Shown one piece after another: positions 1-7,952 of a DNA stretch of 64,000 nucleotides. The notes below the pieces were generated by a model that ran no database searches, had not been told where the DNA came from, and was given only the letters and a program-made list of their open reading frames with translations. The position numbers and the translations under genes were made by a program. Source of the stretch: Actinotalea subterranea (GTDB lineage: Bacteria; Actinomycetota; Actinomycetes; Actinomycetales; Cellulomonadaceae); contig NZ_VTTP01000004.1 of assembly GCF_008364845.1 (NCBI RefSeq), forward strand, positions 1 through 64,000, read 5' to 3'. Numbering within the stretch: position 1 is the stretch's first letter; each line of letters starts with the position of its first letter.

Positions 1-201
1 ACTACGCTGCCCACAGCCTCACGCCAACAGCGGAGGTCTCACACCAGTGAGTCTCCGGACACGCCGGGGCGGTTCACGTCCCCGGGTAACATTGGTGCCG
101 GGAACTTCGTGGGTGGCCGGTACTACGTGGCGCCGGATGGGCGCGGCGCCGCCTTCGATGCCAATGGTGTCTTCCAATACTTCGGGATGTATAAGCCGTG
201 A
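1..201 (+). CDS. C-terminal end of a protein cut by the window start; possible polymorphic-toxin tail
   Basis: An open frame enters from the left edge and ends in YFGMYKP at a TGA. The visible 66 residues are rich in Gly, Tyr and Phe (GNFVGGRYYVAPDGRG) and look like a small folded C-terminal domain that I cannot assign to a family. The next gene starts at a GTG overlapping this stop by four bases (GTGA), so the two are translationally coupled. Base composition is visibly less GC-rich than the rest of the window. The C-terminus of a large toxin followed by a small coupled gene is the classic toxin-immunity layout, but the N-terminal part that would prove it lies outside the window. Confidence 0.45.
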   Translation, partial: TTLPTASRQQRRSHTSESPDTPGRFTSPGNIGAGNFVGGRYYVAPDGRGAAFDANGVFQYFGMYKP

Positions 202-722
202 CGTCAAGTCTCATCGATGGCGTCGAGGGTCGTCCCCTCGTCGGTGTCACCTACCTCGGGCTCCCGTGGGACCCTGTGCCGGCGGATACGCAGCTCGTGG
301 ACGTGGTCAACAGGGCCGTCGTCCTCGACTTTGACGGTGTGCGCTTGGCCATCCGCTGGGACCTGCGCCCTCCCGTTGAACGGCTGGCGGTGGAGAGCTA
401 TGGCGAGTCCTCAGCTGTGGCGCCCCTGACGACCAGCCACGATGTTTCGCATCGGTGGCGGTCGGTCATCGGTGGCGTGCTGAACGCACATGCTTGGGGT
501 TGGCATGAGGTCGAGAGTGGGACGGAGGTCTGGGCTGTGGCGTTGCGATTCAGCAATGCTCAGACGCTGTTCATCGCCCTCGGGGAACTCGTCGAGGGTG
601 CTCCCATATACCTGCCAGATTCTCTCGTGGTCACGGCGAGTGAGCGCATAGCCAAGGCCTACAGGCCCCGGGCTGCCCTGAACATCCCGTGGGACGAGGG
701 TGGAGCTGGAATGCAGGTATAG
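198..722 (+). CDS. hypothetical protein, candidate immunity protein
   Basis: A 174-residue soluble protein with no signal peptide or membrane segment, starting at a GTG that overlaps the stop of the preceding frame. It has a mixed alpha/beta pattern with several Trp residues (WDL, HRWRS, HAWGWHEVE) and no catalytic motif that I recognise. Codon use is more relaxed than in the neighbours (atatac, gcatag and similar AT-richer stretches), which suggests horizontal acquisition. The coupling to the 3-prime end of an upstream gene, the size and the lack of enzymatic motifs fit an immunity protein; this is inference from layout. It could equally be an unrelated conserved hypothetical. Confidence 0.6.
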   Translation: MTSSLIDGVEGRPLVGVTYLGLPWDPVPADTQLVDVVNRAVVLDFDGVRLAIRWDLRPPVERLAVESYGESSAVAPLTTSHDVSHRWRSVIGGVLNAHAWGWHEVESGTEVWAVALRFSNAQTLFIALGELVEGAPIYLPDSLVVTASERIAKAYRPRAALNIPWDEGGAGMQV

Positions 723-995
723 CCGTTGTGACGGGTTTCGGGGCCAATCCTGATTAGGAGGCGGCGTGCACTTTACTCAGCTGGCTCCCCTGTCGCGCGG
801 CGACCATGATCGATCACGGCGAGGCACTCGCATGACAAGCGGGACGCACCGCCCTCCGGCGAGGACGCAGCCACCGAGAACGCCCCCGCGGAACACCCGC
901 GCCGTCGGCCGCGTTGACCCGACCGAGGTGTGCGCCCGCTGGGTGCGACCGGGTCGCCCGTGGCCGTGACCGGCGGGCAGAGCGGAGGGAGTGCG

Positions 996-1397
996 ATGAC
1001 GTACGACGTCACCAAGTCCGAGGAGCAGTGGCGGGCGGAGCTCTCGCCCGAGGAGTTCGCGGTGCTCCGGCAGGCCGCGACCGAGCGTCCCTGGACGGGT
1101 GAGCTGCTCGAGGAGAAGCGTGTCGGCACGTACTCGTGCCGTGCGTGCGGGCAGGTCCTGTTCCAGGCCGAGACCAAGTTCGACTCGCACTGCGGGTGGC
1201 CCAGCTTCTACGCGCCCAAGGCCCAGGACGCCGTCGAGCTGATCGAGGACCGCAGCCTCGGGATGGTCCGCACGGAGGTCAGGTGCGCCCGGTGCGGCTC
1301 GCACCTCGGCCACCTCTTCGACGACGCGCCGCAGACCCCGACCGGGGACCGGTACTGCATGAACTCGGTGTCGCTCGCGTTCGACGCGCAGGCCTGA
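996..1397 (+). CDS. msrB: peptide-methionine (R)-S-oxide reductase MsrB
   Basis: This 133-residue protein repairs oxidised proteins by reducing methionine-R-sulfoxide, normally with thioredoxin or mycoredoxin as donor. The family is recognised by two CxxC pairs that bind structural zinc (Cys48/Cys51 and Cys97/Cys100), the HCGWPSF block around residue 66 and the catalytic RYCMNS block with Cys121. Length is normal for a stand-alone MsrB. The ATG start is preceded by an AGCGGAGGGA ribosome site; in-frame codons further upstream have no such site. It is monocistronic here, followed by a convergent MarR-type gene. Confidence 0.95.
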   Translation: MTYDVTKSEEQWRAELSPEEFAVLRQAATERPWTGELLEEKRVGTYSCRACGQVLFQAETKFDSHCGWPSFYAPKAQDAVELIEDRSLGMVRTEVRCARCGSHLGHLFDDAPQTPTGDRYCMNSVSLAFDAQA

Positions 1398-1488
1398 CGC
1401 CCGGCCGGCCCGTCGGGCCGCACGCCCAACCCCGGGCGGCGGCTGGCGGGCCGGTCCGCCTATTCCCCGCGCGGGAACGGCAGCGTGA

Positions 1489-1944
1489 TCAGCGCGGCGT
1501 CGGGTGCGCTGCCTCGCTCAGGGCGACGTTGAGCTGCGCGAGCGCGCGCGCGAGGGCCTCGACGTCGGCCTCCGGCCAGGCGGCCAGCGCGCCCCGGAGC
1601 CACGCGCGTCGCGCCTCGATCGTCTCCTGGACGCGTCGGTCACCCTCGGGCGTGAGCTCGAGGAGCTGACCGCGCGAGTCCTGCGGGTCCGGCCGGCGCG
1701 CCACGAGGCCCAAGCCCTCCAGGCGCTGGAGCTGCCGGGAGATCGTCGGCTTGCCGACGCCCACGTGCGCCGCGAGCTCGGCGGCCCTGATCCCCGGCAC
1801 CTGACGGATTCGCACCAGCAGCGGGTACGCGCCCGGGTCGAGGTCCGGGTGCACGCGGGCCGCGACCGCTCCGGCGGACGCACGTGCCCGCCGGAGCAGC
1901 AGCCCGAGCTCGCGCTCGACGTCGGGGTACGGGTCGCTGCTCAC
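1489..1944 (-). CDS. MarR-family transcriptional regulator (third gene of exporter operon)
   Basis: A 151-residue winged-helix regulator. Residues about 35-100 form the MarR DNA-binding core, with the recognition region AAELAAHVGVGKPTISRQL followed by the wing and the RPDPQDSRGQLLELTPEG block. The GTG start overlaps the stop of the upstream exporter by four bases (GTGA), so it is translated from the same message. Its placement last in an operon that already begins with another MarR gene is unusual; the two proteins are not close copies. Ligand unknown; a drug or phenolic compound exported by the neighbour is plausible. Confidence 0.88.
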   Translation of the reverse strand: MSSDPYPDVERELGLLLRRARASAGAVAARVHPDLDPGAYPLLVRIRQVPGIRAAELAAHVGVGKPTISRQLQRLEGLGLVARRPDPQDSRGQLLELTPEGDRRVQETIEARRAWLRGALAAWPEADVEALARALAQLNVALSEAAHPTPR

Positions 1945-3695
1945 CCGCCCATCATGGTGGCTGCGGCGTCCGCCGGCCGGTGCTCGGCGCCCTCGCCCGA
2001 GGGCGCGTCGTCGGCCCGCGCGTCGGACGCACGCGCCTCGGCCATGTGCGCGTCGGCCTCACGCGCGGCGGCCTCGCGCGCGAGGCGCTCCTGCATGCCG
2101 CTCCGCGTGCCCAGCGGGACCTCCTTGAGGAACAGCACGGCGACGAGCGCGACGAGCGCGACGGGCACGGACACGAGGAACAGGTCCGCGATGCTGTCTC
2201 CGTAGGCGGACTCGACCACGGTCCTGATCGGCCCCGGCAGGGTCGCGACGTCCGGGACCGCGCTGGTGCCGCCGCTCAGGCTCGCGACGTCGATCCCGAT
2301 CGCCGCGAGACCCGACGTGATGCCCGACGTCACGCGCGACGCGAGGACGGCGCCCAGGGCCGAGACGCCGACGGCGCCGCCCAGGGTGCGGAAGAACGCG
2401 ACCGTCGCGGTGCCCGAGCCCATCTCGGCGACGTCGAGCGTGTTCTGCGTCGCGAGCACCAGGTTCTGCATGAGCATGCCCACGCCGGTGCCGAGCAGGA
2501 ACATGTACGTCCCGACGAGCAGGAAGCTCGTGTCGTAGTGGATCGTCCCCATGAGCGCGAGCCCGGCGGTGAGGACCACGGCGCCGATCGTCATGATCGC
2601 CTTGTAGCGGCCGGTGCGGGTCACGATGCGTCCGGCGATGGTCGACGCGAGGAGCTGGCCCAGGATCATCGGGATGGTCAGCAGACCCGACTCGGTGGGC
2701 GTCTTGCCGCGCGCGACCTGCATGTACTGGCTGAGGAACACGGACGTGCCGAACAGCGCGATGCCGACGGCGATGCTCGCGACGACCGCGAGCACGAGGG
2801 TCCGGTTGCGGAACAGGTGCAGCGGGATGATCGGCTCGGCCGCCCGCTGCTCGACGAGCACGGCGACCACGAGGAGCACGACGGCGCCGCCCACCATCGC
2901 CGCGGTCTGCGGCGACAGCCACTCGAAGCTCGACCCCGCGAACGTGATCCACAGGAGCAGCGTCGAGATCCCCGCGGACAGCAGGAGTGCACCCGCGTAG
3001 TCGATCCTCACGACCCGGCGCTTCAGGGGCATCAGGTGCAGGGTCCGCTGGAGCACGACGATCGCCGCGACCGCGAAGGGGATGCCGACGAAGAAGTTCC
3101 AGCGCCACCCCGGGCCGTCGGTCAGCACACCGCCGAGCAGCGGCCCACCGATCATGCCCACACCCATGACCGCGCCCATGAGGCCCATGTACTTGCCGCG
3201 CTCGCGCGGGGAGATGATGTCCGCGATGAGCACGGTGCCGAGCGCCGTCAGGCCGCCGGCGCCGATGCCCTGCAGCGCACGCATGCCGATGAGCACGCCC
3301 ACGGACTGCGCCAGGCCCGCTGCGGCGGACGAGAGCACCGTCACGACCAGGGCGATCTGGATGAGCCGCTTGCGGTCCACGAGGTCCGCGAGCTTGCCCC
3401 AGATGGGCGTCGAGATCGTCGTCGTCAGCAGGGTCGCCGTGACCACCCACGTGAACGAGGACTGCGAGCCCTCGAGGTCCGTGATGATGCGCGGCAGGGA
3501 GGACGAGACGACGCTCGTGGCGAGGATCGACACGAAGAGCCCCAGGAGGATCCCGGAGAGCGCCTCGAGCACCTCGCGGTGCGTCATCGGGACGGCCTGG
3601 TCGGCGTCGATCGCGGCGATCGGGGCGTCACCCGTCAGCGTGGGGGCGTCGGGCCCCGGCGGCGTCATGGGGCGTGGGCGGGTGGTCATCGGCAT
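1941..3695 (-). CDS. MFS multidrug exporter, DHA2 (14-TM EmrB/QacA) family
   Basis: A 584-residue inner-membrane drug:proton antiporter. The N-terminal half carries the MFS signature between TM2 and TM3 (WGKLADLVDRKRL) and the antiporter motif C region GPLLGGVLTDGPGWRWNFF typical of drug exporters; about 14 hydrophobic segments follow. The C-terminus is a long hydrophilic Ala/Asp-rich tail. The ATG start at 3695 shares a base with the TGA of the upstream MarR gene (TGATG), and its own stop overlaps the downstream MarR start. It should therefore be expressed only together with its regulators. The substrate cannot be read from sequence. Confidence 0.93.
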   Translation of the reverse strand: MPMTTRPRPMTPPGPDAPTLTGDAPIAAIDADQAVPMTHREVLEALSGILLGLFVSILATSVVSSSLPRIITDLEGSQSSFTWVVTATLLTTTISTPIWGKLADLVDRKRLIQIALVVTVLSSAAAGLAQSVGVLIGMRALQGIGAGGLTALGTVLIADIISPRERGKYMGLMGAVMGVGMIGGPLLGGVLTDGPGWRWNFFVGIPFAVAAIVVLQRTLHLMPLKRRVVRIDYAGALLLSAGISTLLLWITFAGSSFEWLSPQTAAMVGGAVVLLVVAVLVEQRAAEPIIPLHLFRNRTLVLAVVASIAVGIALFGTSVFLSQYMQVARGKTPTESGLLTIPMILGQLLASTIAGRIVTRTGRYKAIMTIGAVVLTAGLALMGTIHYDTSFLLVGTYMFLLGTGVGMLMQNLVLATQNTLDVAEMGSGTATVAFFRTLGGAVGVSALGAVLASRVTSGITSGLAAIGIDVASLSGGTSAVPDVATLPGPIRTVVESAYGDSIADLFLVSVPVALVALVAVLFLKEVPLGTRSGMQERLAREAAAREADAHMAEARASDARADDAPSGEGAEHRPADAAATMMGG

Positions 3696-4156
3696 CACAT
3701 CCTGCTCGTCGTGCGGGGACGGTCGTAGGCGGCGACGGCGGCGCCCACACGGCTGATCTGCGCGGCCGCGGCGGAGAGCTCCTCCACGGACCAGGCAGCG
3801 AAGATGTCGTCGACGAGCCCGTCGAGGGCCGCGTCGGCGCGGGTCACGAGGTCCCGCCCGGCGGCGGTGAGCCGGACGGTGCGTGCGCGGCGGTCCTCGT
3901 CCGTGACCTCGCGCTCGACCAGGCCGGCATCGGACAACGTGCTGACCTGCCGGCTCGTCACGGAGATGTCGACGCGGCCGAGGACGGCCAGGTCGCCGAT
4001 GGTGCGGGACCCGGTGCGGTCGAGGATCCGCAGGATGCCGAGGCCCGCGCGCGGGCAGCCGACCTCGCGGGCGATCTGCGTGTACGCCTCCCGCTGGGCG
4101 CGCGCAAGGTCCTCGAGCGAGCGGCTCAGGGCGCGGTGCGCCTCGTGGCGGGGCAT
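3695..4156 (-). CDS. MarR-family repressor, first gene of exporter operon
   Basis: A 153-residue MarR protein. The helix-turn-helix lies around TIGDLAVLGRVDISVTSRQV and the wing includes EVTDEDRRARTVRLTAAG. It starts at an ATG with a good ribosome site (AAGGAGATCCC on the coding strand) and is followed without a gap by the exporter gene. Two perfect palindromes lie immediately upstream of the start codon, at 4167-4185 and 4197-4213. MarR repressors commonly bind such sites in their own promoters, so autorepression of the three-gene operon with release by an exported compound is the simplest model. Confidence 0.92.
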   Translation of the reverse strand: MPRHEAHRALSRSLEDLARAQREAYTQIAREVGCPRAGLGILRILDRTGSRTIGDLAVLGRVDISVTSRQVSTLSDAGLVEREVTDEDRRARTVRLTAAGRDLVTRADAALDGLVDDIFAAWSVEELSAAAAQISRVGAAVAAYDRPRTTSRM

Positions 4157-4166
4157 GGGATCTCCT

Positions 4167-4185
4167 TGGTTGCTGAAAGCAACCA
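4167..4185. promoter_or_regulatory. perfect 19-bp palindrome, likely MarR operator 1
   Basis: TGGTTGCTGAAAGCAACCA is a perfect inverted repeat around a central A. It lies 11 bases upstream of the MarR start codon (4156) and shares the GGTTGC...GCAACC arms with the second palindrome. Size and position fit a MarR dimer site overlapping the promoter or leader. Confidence 0.75.
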
Positions 4186-4196
4186 TACGAACAAGT

Positions 4197-4213
4197 GGTT
4201 GCCTCAGGCAACC
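4197..4213. promoter_or_regulatory. perfect 17-bp palindrome, likely MarR operator 2
   Basis: GGTTGCCTCAGGCAACC is a perfect inverted repeat with the same outer arms as operator 1. The centres of the two sites are 29 bp apart, close to three helical turns, so two dimers would sit on nearly the same face of the DNA. The site is also only about 46 bp upstream of the divergent gene at 4259, which may be co-regulated. Confidence 0.75.
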
Positions 4214-4258
4214 GAGGCGGACGTGCGCTCCGTCACGTGCAGCGGTCACACTGGGGCG

Positions 4259-4903
4259 ATGAGCGACCCCACCGCGTCCTCCGGCCCCCGCCGCCCCCGC
4301 CGCCCGGCGATGCTGGACCCCCGCGCCGCCGACGAGCTCCCCGGCGACCTCGACCCCGCCCTCCGGTCCGAGGTCGCGCACACCACGGCCAACGCCCTCG
4401 TGCACCAGGGGCGGGCCGCGGAAGACCCCGTCGTCGTCGAACGCCTCGTGCGCCTCGTCGAGGCCGAGGGGCTCGACACCGTCGCCGGCATGTGGGCCGA
4501 CAGCTCGCCGAACTCCCTGCCCGGTGCGCTGTGGCGGCTCTACGTGCTGCGCGAGTGGGTCCGACGCGACGCCCGCACGGTGTCCGAGCGCTACCGCATG
4601 GGCGTCCAGCGTGCCCAGGTGCACGTGGTCGTCGCAGGCGTCGCCAGCCCGCCCGGACCCACCGAGGTGAGCGAGGTCGTCGACTCGGTGCTCTCGGGCG
4701 TCTTCACGGGCGACCTCGCCGTCGCGCTCGAACGTGGGGCCGCGTTCTGCCGCGTCCTCGCGACCGGCTCCGCGCTCGACGCCGACTACACCGACGACGC
4801 CGACCTCGCCGGCCGGATCACCCGCGGCGCGTCGAGCCTGGTCAGGACCGCCGAGGAGCTCGAGGAGGCCGCAGGTCTGTGGCGAGCGGGCCGCCTGGAG
4901 TAG
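4259..4903 (+). CDS. conserved-looking hypothetical protein, divergent from MarR operon
   Basis: A 214-residue soluble, mostly helical acidic protein that I do not recognise. The N-terminal 15 residues are a Pro/Arg-rich linker; the rest has long amphipathic helices (VVERLVRLVEAEGLDTVAGMW, SLVRTAEELEEAAGLW). No signal peptide, membrane segment or metal motif is visible. It starts at an ATG about 46 bp from the second MarR palindrome and is transcribed away from the exporter operon. Strong GC3 bias and a long uninterrupted frame support real coding. Confidence 0.75.
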   Translation: MSDPTASSGPRRPRRPAMLDPRAADELPGDLDPALRSEVAHTTANALVHQGRAAEDPVVVERLVRLVEAEGLDTVAGMWADSSPNSLPGALWRLYVLREWVRRDARTVSERYRMGVQRAQVHVVVAGVASPPGPTEVSEVVDSVLSGVFTGDLAVALERGAAFCRVLATGSALDADYTDDADLAGRITRGASSLVRTAEELEEAAGLWRAGRLE

Positions 4904-4985
4904 CACCGCGCGGACTGCGGCAGGCCGCCTGCCGGGTAAAATGGTGAACGACGTCGGGCCGCGGTAGCCCCGGGCTCCACACAAA

Positions 4986-5058
4986 GCCACCTCGAGTGGC
5001 CTTCGCGCCGACAGGCGCTCTGCGGTCCGGCGTCATCATTCGCGGGGGAGCCCCCGCG
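4986..5058 (+). other. three consecutive short hairpins in the leader of the phosphate operon
   Basis: Within 73 bases there are GCCAC/GTGGC (4986-5000), GCGCC/GGCGC (5005-5018) and a perfect eight-base stem CGCGGGGG/CCCCCGCG (5041-5058). They lie after the stop of the 4259 gene and before the DUF47-pit operon. They may be a terminator plus leader structure; I cannot match them to a known RNA family. Confidence 0.35.
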
Positions 5059-5184
5059 GGCGTCGCCGGGTTCACCCGCTCGTCGCCCCGATGTGGCCAT
5101 CGCGACACCCCCGGGGTTGTGTGTTCACCGCCAGGCTGCCCTAGCCTTTGCACGACCGACCCCCCTCTCCCAACGGAGACCTCC

Positions 5185-5799
5185 GTGCGCCTCACCCCGC
5201 GCAACACATCCTTCTTCGACCTCCTCGCCGACTCCGCGCGCCAGCTCGTCGTCGGCGCCGAGCTGCTCACGCAGCTGCTCGGTGCGGAGCCCGGAGGCCG
5301 CAAGGCGATCGGCAAGCAGCTGCGCGAGGCGGAGCACGCGGCCGACGAGTCCACGCACTCGATCATGCGCCAGCTCAACCAGACGTTCGTGACGCCGTTC
5401 GACCGGCACGACATCTACGGCCTGGCCTCGGCGCTCGACGACTGCATGGACTACATGGAGGAGGCCGGTGACCTCATCGTCCTCTACAAGATCCAGTCGC
5501 TCCCGCCCCTGGTCAACGACCAGATGGACGTGCTGCGCCGCTGCGCCGAGCTCACCGCCGAGGCCATGCCCCGGCTGCGCTCGATGAAGGACCTCGCGGA
5601 GTACTGGGTCGAGGTCAACCGGCTCGAGAACCAGGCCGACCGCACCTACCGCAAGCTCGTCGCGCAGATGTTCAACGACGGCATGGACCCCATCGAGCTC
5701 ATGAAGCTCAAGGACGTCGTGGACACGCTCGAGTCCGCCGCTGACGCCTTCGAGAAGGTCGCGAACATGGTCGAGACCATCGCGCTCAAGGAGTCCTGA
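5185..5799 (+). CDS. DUF47-family PhoU-like protein, Pit accessory protein
   Basis: A 204-residue all-helical protein of the DUF47 family (relatives of PhoU), which in many bacteria is encoded next to Pit transporters and is thought to modulate phosphate uptake. Supporting blocks are the N-terminal FFDLLADSARQLVVGAELL, the central HDIYGLASALDDCMDYMEEAG acidic metal-binding-like region and the C-terminal LKDVVDTLESAADAFEKVAN helix. The GTG at 5185 follows an ACGGAGAC ribosome site. The stop at 5799 is six bases before the Pit start, so the two form an operon. Confidence 0.9.
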   Translation: MRLTPRNTSFFDLLADSARQLVVGAELLTQLLGAEPGGRKAIGKQLREAEHAADESTHSIMRQLNQTFVTPFDRHDIYGLASALDDCMDYMEEAGDLIVLYKIQSLPPLVNDQMDVLRRCAELTAEAMPRLRSMKDLAEYWVEVNRLENQADRTYRKLVAQMFNDGMDPIELMKLKDVVDTLESAADAFEKVANMVETIALKES

Positions 5800-5804
5800 G
5801 CTCG

Positions 5805-6806
5805 GTGGAGATCGCGCTTGTCGTCGTCGTCGTCGCCTTCTCCCTCGGCTTCGACTACACCAACGGCTTCCACGACGCGGCCAACGCGATCGCGACGTCG
5901 GTGTCCACCCGGGCCCTGACGCCGCGTGCCGCGCTCATCATGGCCGCGGTGTTCAACATGGTCGGTGCGCTGCTCGGCACCGGCGTCGCCGAGACCATCG
6001 GCAGCGGCATCATCGACATCGGTGAACGCGCGCCGCACACGGGCCTGATCATGGTCCTCTCGGCCGTCTTCGGCGCCATCGTGTGGAACCTCATCACGTG
6101 GTGGTTCGGCATGCCGTCGTCGTCGTCCCACGCGCTCATCGGCGCGCTCACGGGAGTCGGCCTCGCCGCCGGGATCACGGTGCACTGGGAGGTCATCCTC
6201 AACAAGGTCGTCATCCCGATGCTCATCTCGCCCGTCGTCGGGTTCGGGCTGGCCTTCGTGCTCATGGTCGGCCTGCTGTGGGCGTTCAAGAACGCCAACC
6301 CGCACAAGGTCACGCGGCGGTTCCGCATCGCGCAGACCGCCTCGGCCGCCGCGATGGCGCTGGGCCACGGCCTCCAGGACGCGCAGAAGACGATGGGCGT
6401 CATCGTCCTCGCGCTCGTCGCCGGCGGCTTCCAGGACACCCACGAGATCCCGCTGTGGGTCAAGATCTCCGCGGCCCTCGCGATCAGCGCGGGCACCTAC
6501 TCGGGTGGCTGGCGCATCATGCGGACCCTCGGCCGCAAGGTCATCGAGCTCGACCCGGCGCGCGGCTTCGTCGCCGAGTCCGTGGCCGCATCGGTGCTCT
6601 ACACGACGGCGTTCGTCTTCCAGGCGCCCATCTCGACCACCCAGACCATCACCTCGGCGATCATGGGCGTCGGCGCGACCAAGCGGCTCTCCGCGGTCCG
6701 CTGGGGCGTGGCCGGCAACATCGCCATCGCGTGGGTCCTGACGATCCCCGCCGCGGCGGCCGTCGCGGCCGCGATGTTCTACCTGCTCGACTTCATCATC
6801 GGCTGA
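5805..6806 (+). CDS. pit: low-affinity inorganic phosphate transporter, PiT family
   Basis: A 333-residue membrane protein that imports phosphate (usually as a metal-phosphate complex) using the proton gradient. Both PiT signature repeats are present: GFDYTNGFHDAANAIATSV near the N-terminus and GHGLQDAQKTMGVI in the middle, with the SSSSHALIGALTG segment between them. About nine to ten hydrophobic segments are visible. It starts at a GTG five bases after the stop of the DUF47 gene. A phosphate uptake pair a short distance from ppk1 is functionally coherent with polyphosphate storage, although the genes are on opposite strands. Confidence 0.94.
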   Translation: MEIALVVVVVAFSLGFDYTNGFHDAANAIATSVSTRALTPRAALIMAAVFNMVGALLGTGVAETIGSGIIDIGERAPHTGLIMVLSAVFGAIVWNLITWWFGMPSSSSHALIGALTGVGLAAGITVHWEVILNKVVIPMLISPVVGFGLAFVLMVGLLWAFKNANPHKVTRRFRIAQTASAAAMALGHGLQDAQKTMGVIVLALVAGGFQDTHEIPLWVKISAALAISAGTYSGGWRIMRTLGRKVIELDPARGFVAESVAASVLYTTAFVFQAPISTTQTITSAIMGVGATKRLSAVRWGVAGNIAIAWVLTIPAAAAVAAAMFYLLDFIIG

Positions 6807-6910
6807 CGCGAGGCGCCCGGGCGCGGTACCTCCGGCACCTGAGCGCGGTCGCTGACCGCGGTACCTCCGGCACCTGAGCACCGTGCCTCAGGCGCCCGGG
6901 CCGCGGTGCC
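6807..6910. terminator. convergent intergenic region with short direct and inverted repeats
   Basis: The space between two convergent genes holds two copies of CGCGGTACCTCCGGCACCTG and two copies of a GGTGCCTCAGGCGCC-like unit, which are partly complementary to each other. It can fold into several hairpins and probably acts as a bidirectional terminator; no coding signal is seen. Confidence 0.45.
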
Positions 6911-7912
6911 TCAGGCGCCGGGCCGCGGCGGACGATGGCGCTCGAGCCCCACGACGCGCGTCGCGCGTCCCGTCCCGACGACGTGCGCGACGAGTGCCTC
7001 ACCGGTCCGCAGCCACGGCTCGGTGTGGGGGATCGTGCCCACGGTCCACCGGCGCCGCGCCTTCTCGACCACCGCGAGTGCCGTGGGCAGCACCGGCCGG
7101 TGCGTCGACAGCACGGTCGCGCGGCCCTCCGCGAGGTGCTCGGCGACGACCCGGGCGGCCTTCTTCGGGTCCGCGGCGTGGGCGGCCTCGGTGAGCGCGT
7201 CGACCGCCTCCAGGGGCAGCCCGGCGGCCTCGGCGTAGGGCACCACGGTGCGCATGCACCGCTCCCACGGGCTCGACACCACCGACGTGACACCGAACGC
7301 CGCGAGCACGGTGACCAGCGCCTCTGCCTGCGACGCCCCGGTGGCAGTGAGCGGCCTCGTCGCCTCGTCGCCGGTGTGCGCGGAGCGGCGGCGCGCCTGG
7401 CCGTGCCGTGCGATGACCGCGACGTGCGTGTCCAGCCGACCCTGCCCGTACAGGCGCTCCACGACGGCGAGCGGCGCGCGGTCCGTCCGCCGGGTCAGGA
7501 GCTCCTCGGCCGTGCGGAGGCTCACCCACACGACGTCGTCGATCTCCGTCAGCGCCGCGGGCTGCACCGGTGCGCGGGCGGCGAGGGCGGGGGCGTCGTC
7601 GGGCCCCGCGAGGCGCGCCGCCCAGTAGCGCACGTGCTTGCCCGCGCCGTCGGGCGTCCGGTAGTGCATGGCCGGCAGGGGCATGCCGAGCACGACCGGC
7701 TCGCCGATCTCCTCGGCGACCTCACGCGCCGCGGCCGCCGCGACCGCCTCCCCGGCGTCGAGCTTGCCCTTCGGCCACGACCAGTCCTTGTAGCGGGGCC
7801 GGTGCACGAGCGCGACCTCGAGCCGGCCCGCGCGCTCACGCCACACGACCGCACCCGCGGCGTGCACCACGCCGAGGTGTCCGGCGACGGTCCCGTCGAA
7901 CGCCGTGCTCAT
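6911..7912 (-). CDS. mutT1: MutT1-like NUDIX hydrolase fused to a histidine phosphatase domain
   Basis: A 333-residue two-domain protein. Residues about 15-165 are a NUDIX domain whose box is visible as GKLDAGEAVAAAAAREVAEEIGE (slightly variant from GX5EX7REUXEEXGU). Residues about 170-330 are a SixA-type histidine phosphatase with the RHG catalytic motif (VAVIARHGQARRR) and a later STHRP. This architecture and the position next to ppk1 match mycobacterial MutT1 (Rv2985 beside Rv2984), which hydrolyses oxidised nucleotides and diadenosine polyphosphates. It is the last gene of a minus-strand run, 40 bases after ppk1. Confidence 0.88.
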   Translation of the reverse strand: MSTAFDGTVAGHLGVVHAAGAVVWRERAGRLEVALVHRPRYKDWSWPKGKLDAGEAVAAAAAREVAEEIGEPVVLGMPLPAMHYRTPDGAGKHVRYWAARLAGPDDAPALAARAPVQPAALTEIDDVVWVSLRTAEELLTRRTDRAPLAVVERLYGQGRLDTHVAVIARHGQARRRSAHTGDEATRPLTATGASQAEALVTVLAAFGVTSVVSSPWERCMRTVVPYAEAAGLPLEAVDALTEAAHAADPKKAARVVAEHLAEGRATVLSTHRPVLPTALAVVEKARRRWTVGTIPHTEPWLRTGEALVAHVVGTGRATRVVGLERHRPPRPGA

Positions 7913-7952
7913 GCGGCACCCACCGGCCGCACCCGACCGTTCACGCGCGTGC

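Noticed and set aside
766-969. 67-codon frame starting with GTG behind TAGGAGG
   Set aside because: The ribosome site is good, but the product is mostly Arg/Pro/Thr with no conserved features and codon use unlike neighbours; it may be a remnant of the left-edge cassette.
4920-5060. Riboswitch before the phosphate operon
   Set aside because: Hairpins exist but none of the conserved loops of known riboswitch classes could be recognised.
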